Source of the DNA: PALSA-1004 sp963804885
GTDB lineage: Bacteria; Pseudomonadota; Gammaproteobacteria; Burkholderiales; SG8-41
Direction: 5' to 3'
Assembly: GCA_963804885.1 (NCBI GenBank)
Contig: CAWDSF010000004.1
Coordinates: 310,001-374,000, forward strand
Length of the DNA: 64,000 bases
A model generated the notes under the pieces. That model ran no database searches. It was not told where the DNA came from and saw nothing but the letters and a program-made list of their open reading frames with translations. Below are positions 1-8,874 of this stretch, one piece after another. Made by a program: the position numbers and the translations under genes. Every line of letters starts with the position of its first letter. The stretch's first letter is position 1.

Positions 1-1297
1 GCGCCTGTCGGAGGCGGAGTCCAAGGCGGGCAAGGCCGAAGCCGCGGCGACCAAGGCGCAATCCACCGCCAGCAAGGCCGAGGAAAGTTCGGCCAAAGCC
101 GAAACGACAGCGACGGCCGCCGCCAGCCGCAACAGCGAGAGCGCATTCAATCCCGCGATATCGCTGATCCTGCAGGGCACGTACGCGAACACGTCGCAGG
201 ATCCCAACACGTATCAGATCACCGGCTTCGTGCCCTCGGGCGGCGAGGTGGGACCGCCCAAGCGCAGCTTCGGTCTGGGCGAAACCGAGCTCAACATTTC
301 CGCCAACATCGATCCGTATTTCCGCGGCGTCGCAATCGCTTCGCTCGCGCCGGAGGGTGGGGTGACAGTCGAGGAGGCGTACTTTCAGACGCTCGCGTTG
401 CCGCGCGGTTTTACGCTCAAAGGGGGGCGCTTTTTTTCCGGCATCGGCTATCTGAACGAGCAGCATCAGCATGCGTGGGACTTTCAGGACGCGCCGCTCG
501 TATACAAGGCCTTCCTGGGCAACCAGTTAAAGCAGGACGGGCTGCAGCTGAAGTGGATCGCGCCCACCGATCTCTTGATCGAGCTCGGTGCCGAGGCGAG
601 TTCCGGCGACCAGTTTCCGGGCAGCGACCGCAACAAGAACGGTATCGGCGGCAGCGCGGTGTTCGCGAACATCGGCGGCGATATCGGCGCGAGCACGGCG
701 TGGCGCGTCGGCGCTTCCTACCTGAGCGCTTCACCGAACGGCCGCAGCTACCAGGACGTCGATGCGCTCGGCGGCCCGACTACGAATACGTTTACCGGCA
801 ATGCCAAGCTGGCGGGCGTGAACGGCGTGATCAAGTGGGCGCCGAACGGCAATGCGACATACTACAACTTCAAACTGCAGGGCGAATACTTCCGCTTGAA
901 GCAGAACGGCGCTTTTGTTTACAACGATGCCGCGGGCAGCAACGTCTTCGGCCAGGTCGCGGGCAGCCTGGACACCTCGCAATCGGGCTGGTACACGCAG
1001 GCCGCGTGGCAGTTCCATCCGCAATGGCGCGTCGGCTATCGCTACGACCGGTTGAACTACAGCACGTTGAACAACAGCATCGTTACCAGCGGACTCGGGC
1101 CGACCGCCGCCGATTTTCCGGTGCTCGCCAATCACAGCCCGACGCGCAACACGCTGATGTTCGATTGGAGCCCGACCGAGTTCAGCCGCATTCGGCTGCA
1201 ATACGCGTCGGACAAATCGCGGCTCGGGCTCACCGACAATCAGTTGTTCGTGCAATACATCTACAGCATGGGCGCGCATGGCGCGCACAAGTTCTAG
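1..1297 (+). CDS. Putative outer-membrane beta-barrel protein, 5' partial
   Basis: The reading frame is open from base 2 and enters from before the window. Its first ~45 visible residues are Ala/Lys/Glu/Ser-rich with no hydrophobic segment (AEAAATKAQSTASKAEESS), which looks like a low-complexity or coiled-coil periplasmic linker. From about base 146 the character changes to alternating polar/aromatic strands (FNPAISLILQGTYANTSQ, later YYNFKLQGEYFRL and WRVGYRYDRLNY), and the protein ends in HGAHKF, as expected for an outer-membrane barrel with a terminal aromatic residue. It sits 20 bp before a metal-binding ABC periplasmic protein and a permease, so a role in bringing zinc or another metal across the outer membrane is inferred. 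The exact family is not identified, and the N-terminus and signal peptide lie outside the window. Confidence 0.75.
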   Translation, partial: RLSEAESKAGKAEAAATKAQSTASKAEESSAKAETTATAAASRNSESAFNPAISLILQGTYANTSQDPNTYQITGFVPSGGEVGPPKRSFGLGETELNISANIDPYFRGVAIASLAPEGGVTVEEAYFQTLALPRGFTLKGGRFFSGIGYLNEQHQHAWDFQDAPLVYKAFLGNQLKQDGLQLKWIAPTDLLIELGAEASSGDQFPGSDRNKNGIGGSAVFANIGGDIGASTAWRVGASYLSASPNGRSYQDVDALGGPTTNTFTGNAKLAGVNGVIKWAPNGNATYYNFKLQGEYFRLKQNGAFVYNDAAGSNVFGQVAGSLDTSQSGWYTQAAWQFHPQWRVGYRYDRLNYSTLNNSIVTSGLGPTAADFPVLANHSPTRNTLMFDWSPTEFSRIRLQYASDKSRLGLTDNQLFVQYIYSMGAHGAHKF

Positions 1298-1317
1298 AGC
1301 GATGCGGAGAATATGAC

Positions 1318-2223
1318 ATGGGCACCTGGCTGAAATTTTGTATTGCCGGCATTGCATTGATAGCCGCGGCGCCAGCAGGCGCTGCGCTCAACATCTTCGC
1401 GTGCACGCCCGAATGGGGGTCGTTGAGCAAAGAAATTGGCGGCGACAAGGCCAACGTCTACGTCGCAACGACCGCGCTGCAGGATCCGCATCGCGTGGAG
1501 GCGCGGCCCAGCCTGATCGCGCGCGCACGCAGCGCCGACCTCGTGGTCTGCACCGGCGCCCAGCTCGAAATCGGCTGGCTGCCGCTCGTGCTCACCCAGG
1601 CGGGCAACGGGAAAATCCAGGTCGGCCAGCCCGGTTATTTCGAGGCGTCGCGGTTCGTGACCATGCTCGAGGTGCCGACCTCGGTCGACCGTTCGCAGGG
1701 CGACGTGCATCCCGGCGGCAATCCGCACGTCCATCTCGATCCGCGCAATATCGCCAAGATCGCGGCCGCGCTCGGCGAGCGCATGGCGCAGCTCGACGCG
1801 GCAGAAGCCGGCAACTATCGCGCGCGCACCAAGGCGTTTCTCGACCGCTGGAGCGAGGCGACCGCACGCTGGGAGAAGGAAGGCGCGCCACTCAAGGGCA
1901 TGGCGGTGGTCGGTTACCACAAGAACATGACGTATCTGAACGCTTGGCTCGGCATACGCGAAATCGGCAGCCTGGAACCCAAGCCGGGATTGCCGCCGAC
2001 TACCGCGCACATGAGCGAGCTGCTCGCGCGGCTGGCCAAGGAACCGGCGAAGGCGGTCGTGCGCTCCGCCTACAACGATCCGCGCGCGGCGGAATGGCTG
2101 TCGGGCAACGCCAAAATTCCCGTCGTCACTTTGCCGTTCACCGTCGGCGGGACAGAGAAGGCGAAGGATCTGTACGGATTGTTCGACGACACGCTCGCGC
2201 GTCTCCTGGCGGTGGCCAAATGA
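1318..2223 (+). CDS. Metal ABC transporter periplasmic binding protein (ZnuA/TroA type)
   Basis: 301 residues, cluster A-I metal-binding fold. The ATG at 1318 is chosen because it is followed directly by a signal peptide (LKFCIAGIALIAAAPAGAA). Likely metal ligands are in the family positions: His in QDPHR (~res. 58), His residues in NPHVHLDP (~140), His in VGYHKNM and Asp in YNDPRAAE. The long His/Asp-rich loop of classical ZnuA is short here (SQGDVHPGGNPH). The stop overlaps the start of the permease gene (ATGA), so the two are translationally coupled. The metal is probably zinc or manganese; sequence alone does not decide. No ATP-binding subunit follows, so it probably lies upstream of the window. 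Confidence 0.88.
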   Translation: MGTWLKFCIAGIALIAAAPAGAALNIFACTPEWGSLSKEIGGDKANVYVATTALQDPHRVEARPSLIARARSADLVVCTGAQLEIGWLPLVLTQAGNGKIQVGQPGYFEASRFVTMLEVPTSVDRSQGDVHPGGNPHVHLDPRNIAKIAAALGERMAQLDAAEAGNYRARTKAFLDRWSEATARWEKEGAPLKGMAVVGYHKNMTYLNAWLGIREIGSLEPKPGLPPTTAHMSELLARLAKEPAKAVVRSAYNDPRAAEWLSGNAKIPVVTLPFTVGGTEKAKDLYGLFDDTLARLLAVAK

Positions 2224-2984
2224 ATCAGGCCGCGCTCGACTTGAGCATATTGTGGCCCGCGTTGATCGCGGGGGTGCTCGTGACGGTAACTCACGTGCCG
2301 CTCGGCATCCAGGTGCTCTCGCGCGGCATCGTGTTCATCGACCTGGCAATTGCGCAGATCGCGGGTCTCGGCGTGATTTGCGCGGACTGGCTTGGATTCG
2401 AGCCGCAGGGCTGGGCGGTCCAGGTTTCGGCATTGCTCGCGGCGTGCGCGGGCGCGCTGCTGCTCACATGGACGGACAAGCACTGGCCTGACGTGCAGGA
2501 GGCGTTGATCGGCGCCACTTTCATACTCGCGGCGAGCGGCGCGTTGATCGTGCTCGCGAGCAATCCGCATGGCGCAGAACATCTGAAGGAGCTGCTGGTC
2601 GGCCAGATATTGTGGGTCGACCCGGCGCGCCTGCCGCTCGTCGCCGGCGCGTATGCGCTCATTCTGCTCGTGTGGTTCGCGTTCGGCGAACGGCTCGGCC
2701 GCGTGGGCTTTTACTTATTGTTTGCATGCGCGGTTACCGTGTCGGTCCAGTTGGTCGGCTTGTACCTGGTATTCACGACGCTGATCGTGCCGGCGCTGGC
2801 GACCCGCCGCATCGTGCGGCGGCGGCTGCCGGTGGCGTATGCGTTGAGTGCCGCCGGCTATGCGCTGGGGCTGGTAACATCGGCGCTGACGGATTGGCCG
2901 TCGGGGCCGGCGATCGTATGGGTGATGTCGGCGCTCGCCGTGCTGTTATTTGCGGTCGGGCCACGCGCGCGGCAATTCCGGTAA
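2220..2984 (+). CDS. Metal ABC transporter permease (ZnuB/TroC family)
   Basis: 254 residues with seven or more hydrophobic segments typical of the ABC-3 permease family (LWPALIAGVLVTVTHVPLGI at the N-terminus; VGLYLVFTTLIVPALATRRI near the C-terminus, the stretch that contacts the ATPase in this family). It would form the inner-membrane channel for the binding protein encoded just upstream, which it overlaps by 4 bp. At 254 residues it is close to the usual 260-290. The partner ATPase is not in the window. The assignment to metal ions rests on family and neighbour. Confidence 0.88.
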   Translation: MNQAALDLSILWPALIAGVLVTVTHVPLGIQVLSRGIVFIDLAIAQIAGLGVICADWLGFEPQGWAVQVSALLAACAGALLLTWTDKHWPDVQEALIGATFILAASGALIVLASNPHGAEHLKELLVGQILWVDPARLPLVAGAYALILLVWFAFGERLGRVGFYLLFACAVTVSVQLVGLYLVFTTLIVPALATRRIVRRRLPVAYALSAAGYALGLVTSALTDWPSGPAIVWVMSALAVLLFAVGPRARQFR

Positions 2985-3049
2985 GCGCCGGCGCGGCGAC
3001 GCGCCGTTCGCTTAAAGCTTAAACTGCCACAAGGCCTCGCCAGGTTCGC

Positions 3050-3985
3050 ATGCATTCGCATTCCCACGCGCACGACCACACCCATTCGCACGGCGGCGAC
3101 GCGCGCGGCGCCCGACTGGGCCGCGCGTTCGCTGCCGGCATTGCCTTGAACGTGGCCTTCGTGATCGCCGAAGTCATCCTCGGCCTCATGGCGAATTCGC
3201 TCGCGCTGGTCGCGGACGCGATGCACAACCTTTCCGACGTCGTCGGCCTGGTGCTCGCATGGGGCGCCTCGGCGCTGGCGCTGCGGCCGCCGTCGGCGCG
3301 TTTCACCTACGGATTCCGCGGCTCGACCATTCTGGCCGCGCTCGCCAACGCAATGCTGTTGCTCGTCGTGACCGGCGGGATCGCATGGGAAGCGCTGCAC
3401 CGGCTCAAAAATCCCGGCATCGTCAACGAAACACTGATGATCTGGGTGGCGATCGCAGGCATCGTCATCAACGGCGTCACCGCGTGGTTTTTCATGGCGG
3501 ACCGCAAGAGCGACCTCAACGTGCGCGGCGCTTATTTGCACATGGCGGCGGACGCCGGCGTGTCGGCGGGCGTAGCGCTGGCCGGTGCCGGCATGCTGCT
3601 CACGGGTTGGCTGTGGCTCGATCCCGCCGTGAGCCTCGTGATCGTGGCGACAATATTCGTCGGCACGTGGGGGCTGCTGCGCGATTCGGTAAAACTTGCA
3701 TTGCATGCGGCGCCCGAGAGCGTCGATCCCGCCGAGGTCCGCGGCTATTTGTGCGCACTCAAAGGTGTCGCCGAAGTGCACGATCTGCATATCTGGGGCA
3801 TGAGCACGACGGAAACCGCGTTGACCGCGCATCTGGTGATGCCCGCCGGCCATCCGGGCGACGACTTTATCGCCCATGTGGTGCACGACATCGAGCACCG
3901 CTTTCGGATCGGGCATGTCACGCTACAAATCGAGATGGGAACTTCGGCTAATCCCTGCGCTCTAGCTCCAGACCACGTGGTGTGA
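3050..3985 (+). CDS. Cation diffusion facilitator family exporter (CzcD/ZitB-like)
   Basis: 311 residues. The N-terminus is His-rich (MHSHSHAHDHTHSHGGD), as in Zn/Cd/Co exporters, followed by about six membrane segments. Metal-site motifs of the family are visible: DAMHNLSDVVGL in the second helix and HMAADAGVSAG in the fifth. A cytoplasmic C-terminal domain with HDLHIWGMSTTETALTAHLV follows and is likely the dimerisation and regulatory domain. It antiports divalent metal out of the cytoplasm against protons. Adjacent import genes (1318-2984) suggest a local metal homeostasis group, though a 65-bp gap may hold a separate promoter. Confidence 0.92.
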   Translation: MHSHSHAHDHTHSHGGDARGARLGRAFAAGIALNVAFVIAEVILGLMANSLALVADAMHNLSDVVGLVLAWGASALALRPPSARFTYGFRGSTILAALANAMLLLVVTGGIAWEALHRLKNPGIVNETLMIWVAIAGIVINGVTAWFFMADRKSDLNVRGAYLHMAADAGVSAGVALAGAGMLLTGWLWLDPAVSLVIVATIFVGTWGLLRDSVKLALHAAPESVDPAEVRGYLCALKGVAEVHDLHIWGMSTTETALTAHLVMPAGHPGDDFIAHVVHDIEHRFRIGHVTLQIEMGTSANPCALAPDHVV

Positions 3986-4012
3986 TTGAATTTAACCTCA
4001 GCGTCGCCATAT
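3985..4012 (+). promoter_or_regulatory. Sigma-32-like heat-shock promoter candidate for hslVU
   Basis: ATTGAAT (3985-3991) and CGCCATAT (4005-4012) resemble the heat-shock consensus (CTTGAAA, 11-16 bases, CCCCATNT) with 13 bases between them, about 90 bp before hslV. hslVU is a heat-shock operon in well-studied proteobacteria. Both elements are imperfect, so this is a suggestion. Confidence 0.35.
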
Positions 4013-4053
4013 AGCCTCAAAACCCAACCCGCGTGTCCGGCGCAACCTGGCAA

Positions 4054-4079
4054 TCCAACCCCGTAGTCCAACCCCGCAG
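4054..4079 (+). repeat. Two tandem 13-bp repeats in the hslV leader
   Basis: TCCAACCCCGTAG (4054-4066) is followed directly by TCCAACCCCGCAG (4067-4079), one mismatch apart, then a decayed third start (TTCAAC). The repeat lies 24 bp before the hslV start. No function is evident. Confidence 0.6.
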
Positions 4080-4102
4080 TTCAACTGGTTACCGAGTCTC
4101 CC

Positions 4103-4639
4103 ATGGAGCAATTTCACGGCACTACGATCGTATCGGCGCGGCGCGGCGCGCGCGTGGCGCTGGGTGGCGACGGCCAGGTCACCCTGGGCAACATCGTCGT
4201 CAAAGCGAGTGCGCGCAAAGTCCGGCGCCTGTTCGCCGACAAGATACTCGCGGGATTCGCGGGCGGGACCGCGGACGCGTTTACGCTGTTCGAGCGGTTC
4301 GAAGCCAAGCTCGAAAAGCATCAGGGCAACCTGCTGCGCTCGGCGGTCGAACTGGCGAAAGACTGGCGCACCGACCGCATGCTGCGCCGGCTCGAAGCGA
4401 TGCTCGTCGTGTGCGACGCGCAAAGTTCGCTGATTATTTCCGGCAACGGCGACGTACTCGAACCGGAGCAGGGTCTCGTCGCGATCGGCAGCGGCGGGCC
4501 GTATGCGCAGGCGGCGGCGCGCGCGCTGCTCGATCACACGCAGATGCCGCCCGAAGAAGTGGTCAAGCAAGCGCTGGTGATCGCGGGTGACCTGTGCATC
4601 TACACCAATCAGCAGCACGTAATCGAAGTTCTCGAATAA
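4103..4639 (+). CDS. hslV: ATP-dependent protease subunit HslV
   Basis: 178 residues. The N-terminus MEQFHGTTIVSARRG has the TTIV motif; in the family the short propeptide is removed so that the first Thr (residue 7 here) becomes the catalytic nucleophile. GSGGPYAQAAARALL and the C-terminal ITGDL-like IAGDLCIYTNQ segment are family-typical. It forms the two-ring peptidase core of the HslUV protease in the cytoplasm. hslU follows after 10 bp in the same operon. Confidence 0.97.
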   Translation: MEQFHGTTIVSARRGARVALGGDGQVTLGNIVVKASARKVRRLFADKILAGFAGGTADAFTLFERFEAKLEKHQGNLLRSAVELAKDWRTDRMLRRLEAMLVVCDAQSSLIISGNGDVLEPEQGLVAIGSGGPYAQAAARALLDHTQMPPEEVVKQALVIAGDLCIYTNQQHVIEVLE

Positions 4640-4649
4640 AGGTTCAAGC

Positions 4650-5975
4650 GTGAGTCAGATGACGCCGCAGGAAATCGTCCACGAGCTGGACAAGCACATC
4701 ATCGGTCAGGACGCCGCCAAGCGCGCGGTCGCGATCGCGCTGCGTAATCGCTGGCGCCGGCAGCAGGTCGCGGAGCCGCTGCGCCACGAGATCACGCCCA
4801 AGAACATACTGATGATAGGGCCCACCGGCGTGGGCAAGACGGAGATTGCGCGCCGGCTCGCGCGGCTTGCCGAGGCGCCGTTCATCAAGGTCGAGGCGAC
4901 CAAGTTCACCGAAGTAGGCTACGTCGGCCGCGACGTCGACACCATAATTCGCGACTTGGCGGAGACCGCGGTAAAGCAGGTACGCGAGCAGGCGACGCGC
5001 AAAGTGCGGCACCAGGCGGCCGACCAGGCCGAAGAGCGCGTGCTCGACGTGCTGCTGCCGCCGGCGCGCGACGGCGCCACTGCGTTGAGCGACGCCGATA
5101 ACGCAACGCGCCAGAAATTCCGCAAGCGCCTGCGCGAGGGCGAGCTCGACGACCGCGAAATCGAAATCGAAGTGGCCGCGCAGCAGCCGCACATGGAGAT
5201 ATTCGCGCCGCCCGGCATGGAGGACCTGACCTCGCAAATCCAGGGCATGTTCCAGAATCTGGGGACTCAGCGGCGCAAGACGCGCAAGCTGAAAATTCGC
5301 GAGGCGATGAAGCTGCTGGCCGAGGAAGAGGCCGCGAAACTCGTCAACGACGAAGATCTCAAATTGCGCGCGGTCGCCAACGTCGAGCAGAACGGCATCG
5401 TGTTTCTCGACGAGATCGACAAGATTACGAGCCGCGGCGAAACGTCGGGCGCCGAAGTTTCGCGCCAGGGTGTGCAGCGCGATTTGCTGCCGCTGGTGGA
5501 AGGCACCACCGTGTCGACCAAGTACGGCATGATCAAGACCGACCACATCCTGTTCATCGCGAGCGGCGCGTTTCATCTGGCGAAGCCGTCGGACCTCATC
5601 CCCGAATTGCAGGGCCGCTTTCCGATCCGCGTCGAGCTCGCGAGCCTGTCGGTCACCGATTTCGAGCAGATCCTGACCAATACCGACGCGTGCCTGACGC
5701 GCCAGTACGAAGCGCTGCTGGCCACCGAAGGCGTGAAAATCGAGTTTCAGCCGAGCGCGATCAAGCGGCTGGCCGAAATCGCATGGCAGGTCAACGAGAA
5801 GACGGAGAACATCGGTGCGCGCCGCCTCTATACCGTGATGGAAAAGCTGCTCGAGGAAATTTCCTACGATGCGGCGCGCCACGCCGGCGCGGCGGTCGCG
5901 GTCGATGCCGCTTACGTCGACAGCCGCTTAAAGGGGCTGGCGCAAAGCGAGGACCTCGCGCGCTACGTGCTCTGA
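4650..5975 (+). CDS. hslU: ATP-dependent protease ATPase subunit HslU
   Basis: 441 residues, full length for the family. Walker A is GPTGVGKTE (~res. 56) and Walker B is GIVFLDEIDK (~252). The intermediate I-domain lies between (about 105-240), the arginine-containing QGRFPIRVEL motif follows, and the C-terminal tail LARYVL is the segment that docks into HslV. The GTG at 4650 is used; an ATG at 4659 would shorten the protein by three residues. AAA+ unfoldase partner of HslV, cytoplasmic. A GC-rich inverted repeat (GACGCCGG/CGCCGGCGTC-like arms at 5974-5997) overlaps the stop but has no T-tract. Confidence 0.97.
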   Translation: MSQMTPQEIVHELDKHIIGQDAAKRAVAIALRNRWRRQQVAEPLRHEITPKNILMIGPTGVGKTEIARRLARLAEAPFIKVEATKFTEVGYVGRDVDTIIRDLAETAVKQVREQATRKVRHQAADQAEERVLDVLLPPARDGATALSDADNATRQKFRKRLREGELDDREIEIEVAAQQPHMEIFAPPGMEDLTSQIQGMFQNLGTQRRKTRKLKIREAMKLLAEEEAAKLVNDEDLKLRAVANVEQNGIVFLDEIDKITSRGETSGAEVSRQGVQRDLLPLVEGTTVSTKYGMIKTDHILFIASGAFHLAKPSDLIPELQGRFPIRVELASLSVTDFEQILTNTDACLTRQYEALLATEGVKIEFQPSAIKRLAEIAWQVNEKTENIGARRLYTVMEKLLEEISYDAARHAGAAVAVDAAYVDSRLKGLAQSEDLARYVL

Positions 5976-6038
5976 CGCCGGGCTTGGCGCCGGCGTCGAT
6001 TGACCGCGCGCGCTCACTCGTCCTATAGTGAGCGCCTC

Positions 6039-6392
6039 ATGAAACGCCGCTTCGTCGCCTGGCTCGCCGTTTTCGGCATCGCGTTCAACGCGTTGTGGCC
6101 GCTGCTCGCGAACGCGGCGCCGGTCGATTTGCAGATGACGATCTGCACGACCGACAAATCAGCGCAGGCCGCGCAATCGGCGCCCGCAAAACGAATTCCC
6201 GCCAGCAGCTCCCTGCCGCATTGCCCGTTTTGTCTCGGCGTCAGCGACGCCACGCCGGGAGTCGCCAGTGCGGACGCGGTTTTTTACGAGCGCGTCGTCA
6301 CGCTGCTGGCGGCAGCCATTGCCGGGACTTCCGGCGCTGCATCTTTTACCCATCCTTCCGCCGCACCCCGCGGTCCGCCCGCGCTTCCCTGA
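6039..6392 (+). CDS. DUF2946 family protein
   Basis: 117 residues with an N-terminal membrane/signal segment (RFVAWLAVFGIAFNALWPLLANAA) and the HCPFC motif at about residue 68 that marks DUF2946 proteins. The ATG at 6039 is preferred over upstream in-frame codons because it starts the signal segment. The family is often encoded next to TonB-dependent receptors linked to copper, as here (receptor gene 88 bp downstream), so a role in metal, possibly copper, acquisition is inferred. The molecular function of the family is unknown. Confidence 0.8.
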   Translation: MKRRFVAWLAVFGIAFNALWPLLANAAPVDLQMTICTTDKSAQAAQSAPAKRIPASSSLPHCPFCLGVSDATPGVASADAVFYERVVTLLAAAIAGTSGAASFTHPSAAPRGPPALP

Positions 6393-6404
6393 TCTGAACT
6401 AGCC

Positions 6405-6434
6405 GGCCGCATTCCGTGCGCGGAATCAGCGGCC
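6405..6434. other. Hairpin between DUF2946 gene and receptor gene
   Basis: GGCCGCATTCCG (6405-6416) and CGGAAT-CA-GCGGCC (6421-6434) form a 12-bp stem with a 2-base bulge and a 4-base loop. No T-tract follows, so it is not a typical terminator; it may stabilise or process mRNA. Confidence 0.5.
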
Positions 6435-6479
6435 GCGTTTCCCGCCGCTTTAGTGCGGCACAGGTTTCGAGGGAGCCAA

Positions 6480-8850
6480 GTGAGAAATACCGGCCTTAGT
6501 GCGCGCGGCGCAAATTCAGGCATCAGACAGGGCACGCGCGTGTTCGTCGCGGCGGTGCTCGCCTGCGCCGCGCCCGCCGCCTGGCCGCAATCCGTCCCGC
6601 CGGTTACCACGCTGCCCGAAGTATCGATATCGGAGCCGCCGACGGTCGCGCAGAAATACCAGCTGCCCGCGACTACGGAAAGCGTCACTGCGGCGCAAAT
6701 GGCGGAGACGATCAACGTGATGAACACCGAGGATGCCCTCAAATATCTGCCGAGCCTGATCGTGCGCAAACGCAACTTCGGCGACCAGCAATCGCCGCTC
6801 GCGACCCGCACGTCGGGTCTCGGACAAAGCGCGCGCAGCCTGATTTACGCCGATGGCTTCCTGCTCTCATCGCTGATCGGCAACAACAACAGCAGCGCGT
6901 CGCCGCGCTGGGCGCTGGTCGCGCCGGAAGAGATCGAGCGCATCGACGTAATGTACGGACCGTTCTCCGCTGCGTATCCGGGCAATTCGATGGGTGCGGT
7001 GGTCGAGATCACGACCCGCATGCCGGACAAATTCGAGGCGGGCGCCAAAGCGCAGGCCGCGACGCAGAATTTCCGCTTGTACGGCACGGACAACAATTAC
7101 CAGGCGCAACAAGCGAGCGCGCTCGTCGGCAATCGCACGGGCGCGCTCGCGTGGTGGTTGAGCGCCGACCACCTGCACAGCCAGACCCAGCCGCTGAACA
7201 TCATCACCGCGTTGCGGCCCGCCGCGCCGAGCGCCGCGGGCGCGCCCACGACCGGCGCCTTCATGGATTTCAACCGGCTTGGCCAACCGATTGCGGTGCT
7301 CGGCGCCGGCGGCATCGAGCGCAAGGACCAGGACAATCGCGAAAGCGAAGGTCGCGTTCGATTTCGCGCCCGGCTGGCGCGGCACGTACACGCTCGGTTA
7401 TTTTCAAAACACGGCGCGGGCGAGGTGTCGATACCTATTTGCGCGACGCGTCGGGCACTCCGGTGTATTCGGGGGCGAGCCTCAATATCGGCGGCTACAA
7501 CTACAACCTCGGCGCCGGCGCGTTCTCCAACGCCAACGGTCTTTATAACGTCGACCAGCAACACATCGCGCAAAGCGTGGCGTTGAGGTCGAATACCCAG
7601 CGCGAGTGGGATTGGGAGGCCGTCGTCAGCAATATGCGCTACGGGCTGGACACGACGCGCATATCCGTCAACCGCGCTGCCCGCGGCCGCCGGTGGCGGC
7701 GCCGGCACGCATACAGGCGCTCGATGGCACCGGCTGGTCGACGTTCGATCTCAAGGGCATCTGGCGACCGCAGGGCGTCAAGGGCGCGCATCACGTGAGT
7801 TTCGGCGTGCATGCCGACCGCTACAAGCTGAATAATGTGACCTCGGCTACTACCGACTGGATTTCCGGCGCCGCCGCCGCGACGACCGCGTTGTCGCTCG
7901 GCAAGACGAGCACCGATGCGATATGGATCCAGGATGCGTGGCGCTTCGCGCCGCGTTTCAAGCTGACGCTCGGCGCGCGGCAGGAAGCCTGGCGCGCTTA
8001 CGACGGTCTCAATTTTTCGGCGGCGCCGGCGTCGAACGTGAGCCAGCCCGGGATGAGCGCCGCGAAGTTTTCGCCGAAGGCGGCGCTCGCGTGGGATGCC
8101 AGCACGGATTGGCGCGTGACGGCGTCGTACGGCACCGCGTACCGGTTTCCGACCGTCACCGAGTTGTACCAGGCGGTGACGGTCGCGGGCGTGATCTTTA
8201 CGCCCAACCCCAATTTGCGGCCCGAGCGCGCGTATTCCGGCGAACTGGCGCTCGAGCGCGTGATCGCGAACGGCCGGGTGCGCGTGTCGCTGTTTCAGGA
8301 AAATCTCGCCGACGCGCTGATCGCGCAGAATTCGACCATACCCGGCACCAATACGATCGGCTCGTCGACGCAGAACATCGACCGCATCCGCTCGCGCGGC
8401 GTCGAGATCGTCGCGGAAAAAACCGATGCGCTGGTGCGCGGGCTCGATTTGTCCGGCAGCGTGACCTTCGTCGATTCGCGCATCCTCGCCGATCCCGCGT
8501 TCAGGAACGCGGCGGGCGTGCTGACCGACGTCACCGGCAATTACACGCCGAACATTCCACGCCTTAAATCGACCGCGGTCGCGACCTACCGGCACGACGA
8601 GCACTGGTCGGGCACGCTGGCGGCGCGCTATAGCGCCCGCGCGTGGGCGACGCTCGACAACACGGACATCAATCCGAACACCTACCAGGGGTTCGCCCAG
8701 TACTTCGTCATGGACACGCGCGTGCGCTATCAGTTCAGCAAGCAATGGAGCGCCGCGCTCGGCGTCGAAAATTTGAACAACCGGAAATATTTTCTGTTTC
8801 ACCCGTTTCCGCAGCGCACGGCCATCGCGGAGCTGAAGTTCACGCCGTAA
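6480..8850 (+). CDS. TonB-dependent outer-membrane receptor (three frameshifts)
   Basis: About 790 residues spread over three frames. The GTG at 6480 follows a GGGAG ribosome site and starts a signal peptide (GTRVFVAAVLACAAPAAWP). The plug domain has LPEVSISEPP, INVMNTEDALKYLPSLIVRK and IERIDVMYGPFSAAYPGNSMG. Barrel strands continue to the C-terminal AIAELKFTP, and GVENLNNRKYFLFHPFPQRT is the typical terminal motif. The frame changes near 7346 (after RESEG, resuming at VAFDFAPGW), near 7420 (resuming at GVDTYLRDASG) and around 7670-7715 (resuming at RIQALDGTGW). With DUF2946 upstream, copper or another metal chelate is a plausible ligand (inference). The indels look like sequence errors, but a decayed gene cannot be excluded. 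Confidence 0.82.
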
Positions 8851-8874
8851 GCGCGAACCAGGGAGGCGTAGCGT

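Noticed and set aside
5974..5997. Terminator after hslU
   Set aside because: An 8-bp GC stem is present but there is no T-tract, and it overlaps the stop codon.
7639..8802. 387-codon minus-strand frame opposite the TonB-dependent receptor
   Set aside because: Antisense shadow; composition is low-information and the plus strand encodes recognisable receptor motifs.
6480..8850. Programmed frameshifting in the TonB-dependent receptor
   Set aside because: No slippery sequence with a downstream structure was seen at the breaks, and three shifts in both directions fit sequence error better.
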